This document shows positions 60,001 through 64,000 of a DNA stretch of 64,000 nucleotides, in pieces (positions within the stretch are counted from its first letter, which is position 1; every line of letters starts with the position of its first letter). The stretch is from Tetranychus cinnabarinus (taxonomy: Eukaryota; Arthropoda; Arachnida; Trombidiformes; Tetranychidae), in NCBI GenBank assembly GCA_022266195.1, contig WHVY01000002.1, positions 8,385,001 through 8,449,000 on the forward strand, read 5' to 3'. Under the pieces are notes generated by a model that was not told where the DNA came from, ran no database searches, and worked only from the letters and a program-made list of their open reading frames with translations. The position numbers and the translations under genes are program-made.

Positions 60001-63000
60001 AAATCAAGATTTCCGCTCGAGTTGTGAAAAAACGTTAAAGATAACAGTTTTGAAGTTCTGAGTCGAAGTTTTTTAGAAGAAATTAAAATCTCGAAAATCT
60101 GCAAAATCTTTTATCGAATTTTTCGTTTTTTCAGCCGCTTCTTTTTGAATTTTCGGTCAACTCAGTTTCGGTTTCATTTACTTATTGATCGAGCATTTGT
60201 CTTGGAATGGAAGACAATGTTGAATTTTAATCAAATTGAGCATTTAATTATTCTTTGAGCTCTATGATGGTCCATTATTTTTTCACCCGAAACTCTATTG
60301 ACTAATTCTGAATAAACCTGGCAACGGAAATGAGAAAACAAAAAATGATTTAAATGAAAAATGGAAACTTTGCCTGTCAGTTTGTGATAAAAATTGAACT
60401 CGTAATCTTTACCATGAAAAAGAGTTCTTTTCATCAGCATTATTCCCAACATGATGAGAAAAAATGTAAACTTGAAGAAATGAAAAAGTGACTCAAATGG
60501 TAAGCTGAAAAGTTGCTGGAACTAAATGATATTAATTTCCGCATCAAGTTATCTCTTTTGTTTGAGCTGCTCCTCAAAAGAGTCAAAACTTTTTTCCCTG
60601 TTGCCATGAAAGTGACACTTTTTTCAAACAAGCTCATTCCCTGTTCAACAATTATCATTTCTATTATCAAAACTCATTCGTTAAGTTGGAAAAGTGAAGA
60701 AAAAAGTTCAACTTTAAAATGCAACTTTTTTCCTCTAAATTAGCAAATGATTGAATGAAAACTTTCAAATAACATGAAGAAAAAAAACTTTTCACTTCCT
60801 CAGCATTTCATCGATTAAAAGAAGAAACCATGAATTTCACTCCCAGCTTTGCACTCCCAGACATTGAAATTAATTTCTTGATAAAACATGACAAAAGTAG
60901 ATGAAATAATTGATTAATCATAAAGATCCTTTTCTTGTAAATGATCAATCAATAGACATCAATCGGTAATTTAATTGCTCGATCAAACTGATAATTGGTT
61001 CGATTGCAAGTTTTATTGCAAATTTTTGATAGACGAAAAAAGGCAAATCATAAAAATCGAAATAAAAGTTATGCGAATTCATCTTTCATCATTTTATTAC
61101 AATGCAATAATGGATAACAATATAAACAATAAAGTTCAACAAACTCTTTTCATCAATTGACCTTTCCCAGTTAGACTGTCATTATTATTATTAGATCTTG
61201 AAAAACTGTCTCCATGATCATCTTCTGGTTTCCATTCTCGAACCAGAATTATCTGCTTAAAAGACATTGAGAATCACTTACAACGAGAAGACAAAAAACT
61301 CTTGCAATGATTATAATGATGATAAACAGGGAAAAGAAAGAAAAGAACAATGAAATTCTGATAACAAGAATCTGGCCAATCAACTTTCACCCTTTTCCTC
61401 TCAAGTGTTGAATCAACTCACGAAAACATTTTCAGTTTTGCATTTCCAAGATTAAATGTTTCAATATTTTCCACTTTTCAATTGCTCCAATTTACTTGTT
61501 AATTGGCATCTAATTGGAAAATGAATTGAACTCATGTAAACTCATGAAAAGCTTTTTTACCAACAAAAAAAGGAACACAAAAAATGAAGTTTCATTGAAA
61601 TGTTTTTCTTTCGCATCTTTTCCTGATAATAGTCGAGATCATTTGAAATCTATTATTACCAATCTAATGATATCAATGTTGGTGTTTAATGGTTTCAAAT
61701 ACGAGGTCGACATAAATACAATTTAATAACATTACTTTAACCCATCAAATGATGAACTTTTGTCTCGCTCTCTCTTTTTTTATCCTTTCCTTCATTTTAT
61801 CCATGTTAATGTTTTCCAAGTTTACCTCATTTAACCAAATTTATTGCTCATTTTTGTTTCACTCTTTTCAAGGATGATCACCATGATGACGATGGTGATG
61901 ATGAGGAAAGAAAGGTTGACAAAGGAGAAGATGAAATTTTAATCTTCCATGTTGATGTTGTTTTACTTTTTTCCCTTTTCACTTTGAATATCAAATGCTC
62001 ATCTTGATAGTTTGCTAGATACATCCGTTTCTGTTTCTTCCGATCAATAATAATAATGTGCTTCAAGTGCTTTTTCCTTTTATTCAATGAATCTGAAATT
62101 TGATCGCAATGAGTTTGCAAGTTTCATGAATCAAATTTCATTCAATAACCAAGAAAACCAAGAAAGGAATAAAAGGAAAGCTGAAAAGACAAAAAAAGAG
62201 GAGAAAATAATTTCTCCCAATAACTTGTTCCAAGCATTTTTCTCTTTCATTATTTTCTATTATGTGACAAGATCCAACAATTTTCTTTGTTTATCTCATG
62301 TAACTATCATTTTCGGCTTTTCATTCTGGTTAAATGTCTCTGCACCAATTAACCAAACAAAAATGTTGCATGATATTCATGAATAAACAGAAAATAATCG
62401 ATTCAAAGAGAAGGGAAAATGTCTAACATGAAAATTGATATCAAATCTGTTGTATTGGCTCAAAACGCATTTCAGATTTACCTTGCATTCCTCACATCTT
62501 AGTCCAGCGAATGGCCTTTTCACTCAAAGGTTGAGTAAATGATCGATCTCATGAACAACAGGAACACCAATTACCGTTGACTGTCCTTAGCAAATGGCCT
62601 TCTTGGAACGATGGTTAAACACTAATTCAAATAGAAACACCGAGTTTTTCCAACACAAGAAGTATACTGAGTATCGACACGACTGAAGCCACGCTTTGAC
62701 ACAATTGATTTAGAGAATCACAGAAATTAAGAGAACATTTTAATTGTCAGAAACTGTTAATTTACTAATTGTTTCAACTTGATCAAAAAGCACATTTAGG
62801 ACAAAGAGTACATTCTTTGAATCAGGATTTTCTAATCAATATCTACAAAGGAAATGTAAGATTGTGAAGTTACATAAAAAAGCAAAGTAGCAACCGGGTT
62901 GCTACACATTACCCTAAACAGTTAGCGGTCAATTTAAATACAATTATTGATGAATGTCTTCAATGTTTTCTTTTCAATAGAATATTGGAAAATCTCGAAA

Positions 63001-64000
63001 AGGTTGATTTTTTTTCTTATTTCATTGACTCTACAAAGGATTTCAACGTTGAAGCAAAAAGTATAATTTGGACGAAAAAAAAGTATTTTTTTACTGAATT
63101 TCCAAGTGACAGTTTTCACTGTGAAAAATGGAGTCAAAAATTGCAACTTTAAAGTTCAATTTAGCCATCAATTTGAATATCTCATTTGAAATGGTGACAA
63201 AGTCTCGAGTCTTTGCTTTGGTTGATGAAAGGAGAAATGATGAAACTCGAAATCAATGTATAATTATCACATTACTATTCATTTTCATGTTTTTCTTGGT
63301 CTTAATCATTATCCTTGCATCTTTTGAATCGTAAATTTTGAATAGTCAATTATATCTTTTCCATTGCATATTCACCGTCATTTCCATAAAGTTACACTTT
63401 CATGTTTAATCATCATCATCATCTCATAAAGAGCCTGAAACTTGAGAGAAGAAGAAAAAAATTGTGTCATTTGGGCAAAAGTAAAATCTCTTTTACCAAG
63501 ATTCAAAGTTAATTTGCTTTCAGGTTGTTTCATTTAATTGTCATCTTTCTTTAACCATTGTTGTGTAAACTTACATCTCTAATTATAAGCCAAAATAAAA
63601 GAGTCAAAACAGAAGAGAGAAAAAAAGAGAAGAAAGAAGATGATGGAAATCTGGAAAATCGCTGAAACTCAGTCTTTTTGCGTGTCTTGAAACTTCTTCA
63701 GGTGATCAAATTTTACCTTATTTATCCAAGATTATTGCCTTTTCTCCTTTTAAATTGCCAATTTATTTTCTTTATTAGATGAAAAGATTTTGTTAATTTT
63801 ATCCTCTTTAATCTAATTAATTGGCATCTCATGCAACTTTTGTAATTGATCAAGAATCAGATCTCATTAAAAATGTTCAACTTTTCCTCACCTTCAATCA
63901 GTTTCTGTAAACAATTAACAGAGATTCAGTCTAATGAAACAATATCAATCAACTGGTTGACTTTCCCACAACATTGATACACTTGAACAACCTTTAACCA
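57043..64000. other. long non-coding stretch, right part of probable large intron
   Basis: About 7 kb with no recognisable exon, RNA gene or element. ORFs up to about 100 codons (for example 59745-60038, 62087-62386) show no family motif and have AT-rich composition. It is T-rich and A-rich with scattered GAAGAA and CATCATC runs. Confidence 0.4.

Noticed and set aside
59745..60038. 97-codon ORF considered as a possible LRR exon
   Set aside because: No leucine-repeat spacing, no suitable acceptor phase and no family resemblance.

Overview
This is eukaryotic DNA, almost certainly from an arthropod. It is AT-rich, with GT-AG introns that are mostly 50-950 bp, and its genes (Argonaute-1, Milton/TRAK, a spectraplakin, KANSL2, uridine phosphorylase) are animal genes. 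A mite or other chelicerate is plausible, but no single gene proves it. There is no bacterial operon, CRISPR array or recognisable RNA gene.

Left part (1-24 kb). Uridine phosphorylase (+, five exons) comes first, then a two-exon gene for an unrecognised secreted 215-residue protein (+), then KANSL2 of the NSL histone-acetyltransferase complex (-, three exons). A non-coding stretch of about 8.4 kb follows and carries a 396-bp hAT-type MITE with perfect 8-bp target duplications. Next is the C-terminal half of a spectraplakin (short stop/MACF/dystonin family, +): plakin repeat, spectrin-repeat rod, paired EF hands and GAS2-related microtubule-binding domain. The actin-binding and plakin domains are absent, and a tiny candidate start exon (MYKIKLN) lies upstream.

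Middle (24-37 kb). Argonaute-1 (-) and Milton (+) are divergent, with about 1.1 kb between their starts. Argonaute-1 has an Asn/Gly-rich N-terminus, a complete DEDH slicer tetrad and a phase-symmetric 60-nt exon whose skipping restores the usual C-terminus. A small Pro/Tyr-rich secreted peptide gene with a clear TATA/Inr promoter follows. It abuts an inverted, internally deleted copy of the spectraplakin locus: a coding fragment of about 1.04 kb plus a piece of its downstream flank. Then comes a TATA promoter and the first coding exon of a leucine-rich-repeat (LRR) protein, of which only the signal peptide and LRR N-cap are in the window.

Right part (37-64 kb). I recognise no host exon. If the LRR gene continues to the right, this is one very large intron. 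It holds simple repeats, three fold-back elements clustered at 46.9-48.0 kb, and a 5.45-kb Ty3/gypsy-type LTR retrotransposon on the minus strand (51587-57038) with a 4-bp target duplication. Its two 673-bp LTRs look identical, yet gag and RT are broken. The gag-pol junction has a textbook T-TTA-AAC -1 frameshift site directly before the gag stop.

Exon boundaries were placed by hand from GT/AG sites, reading-frame continuity and family knowledge. No alignment or search was run.
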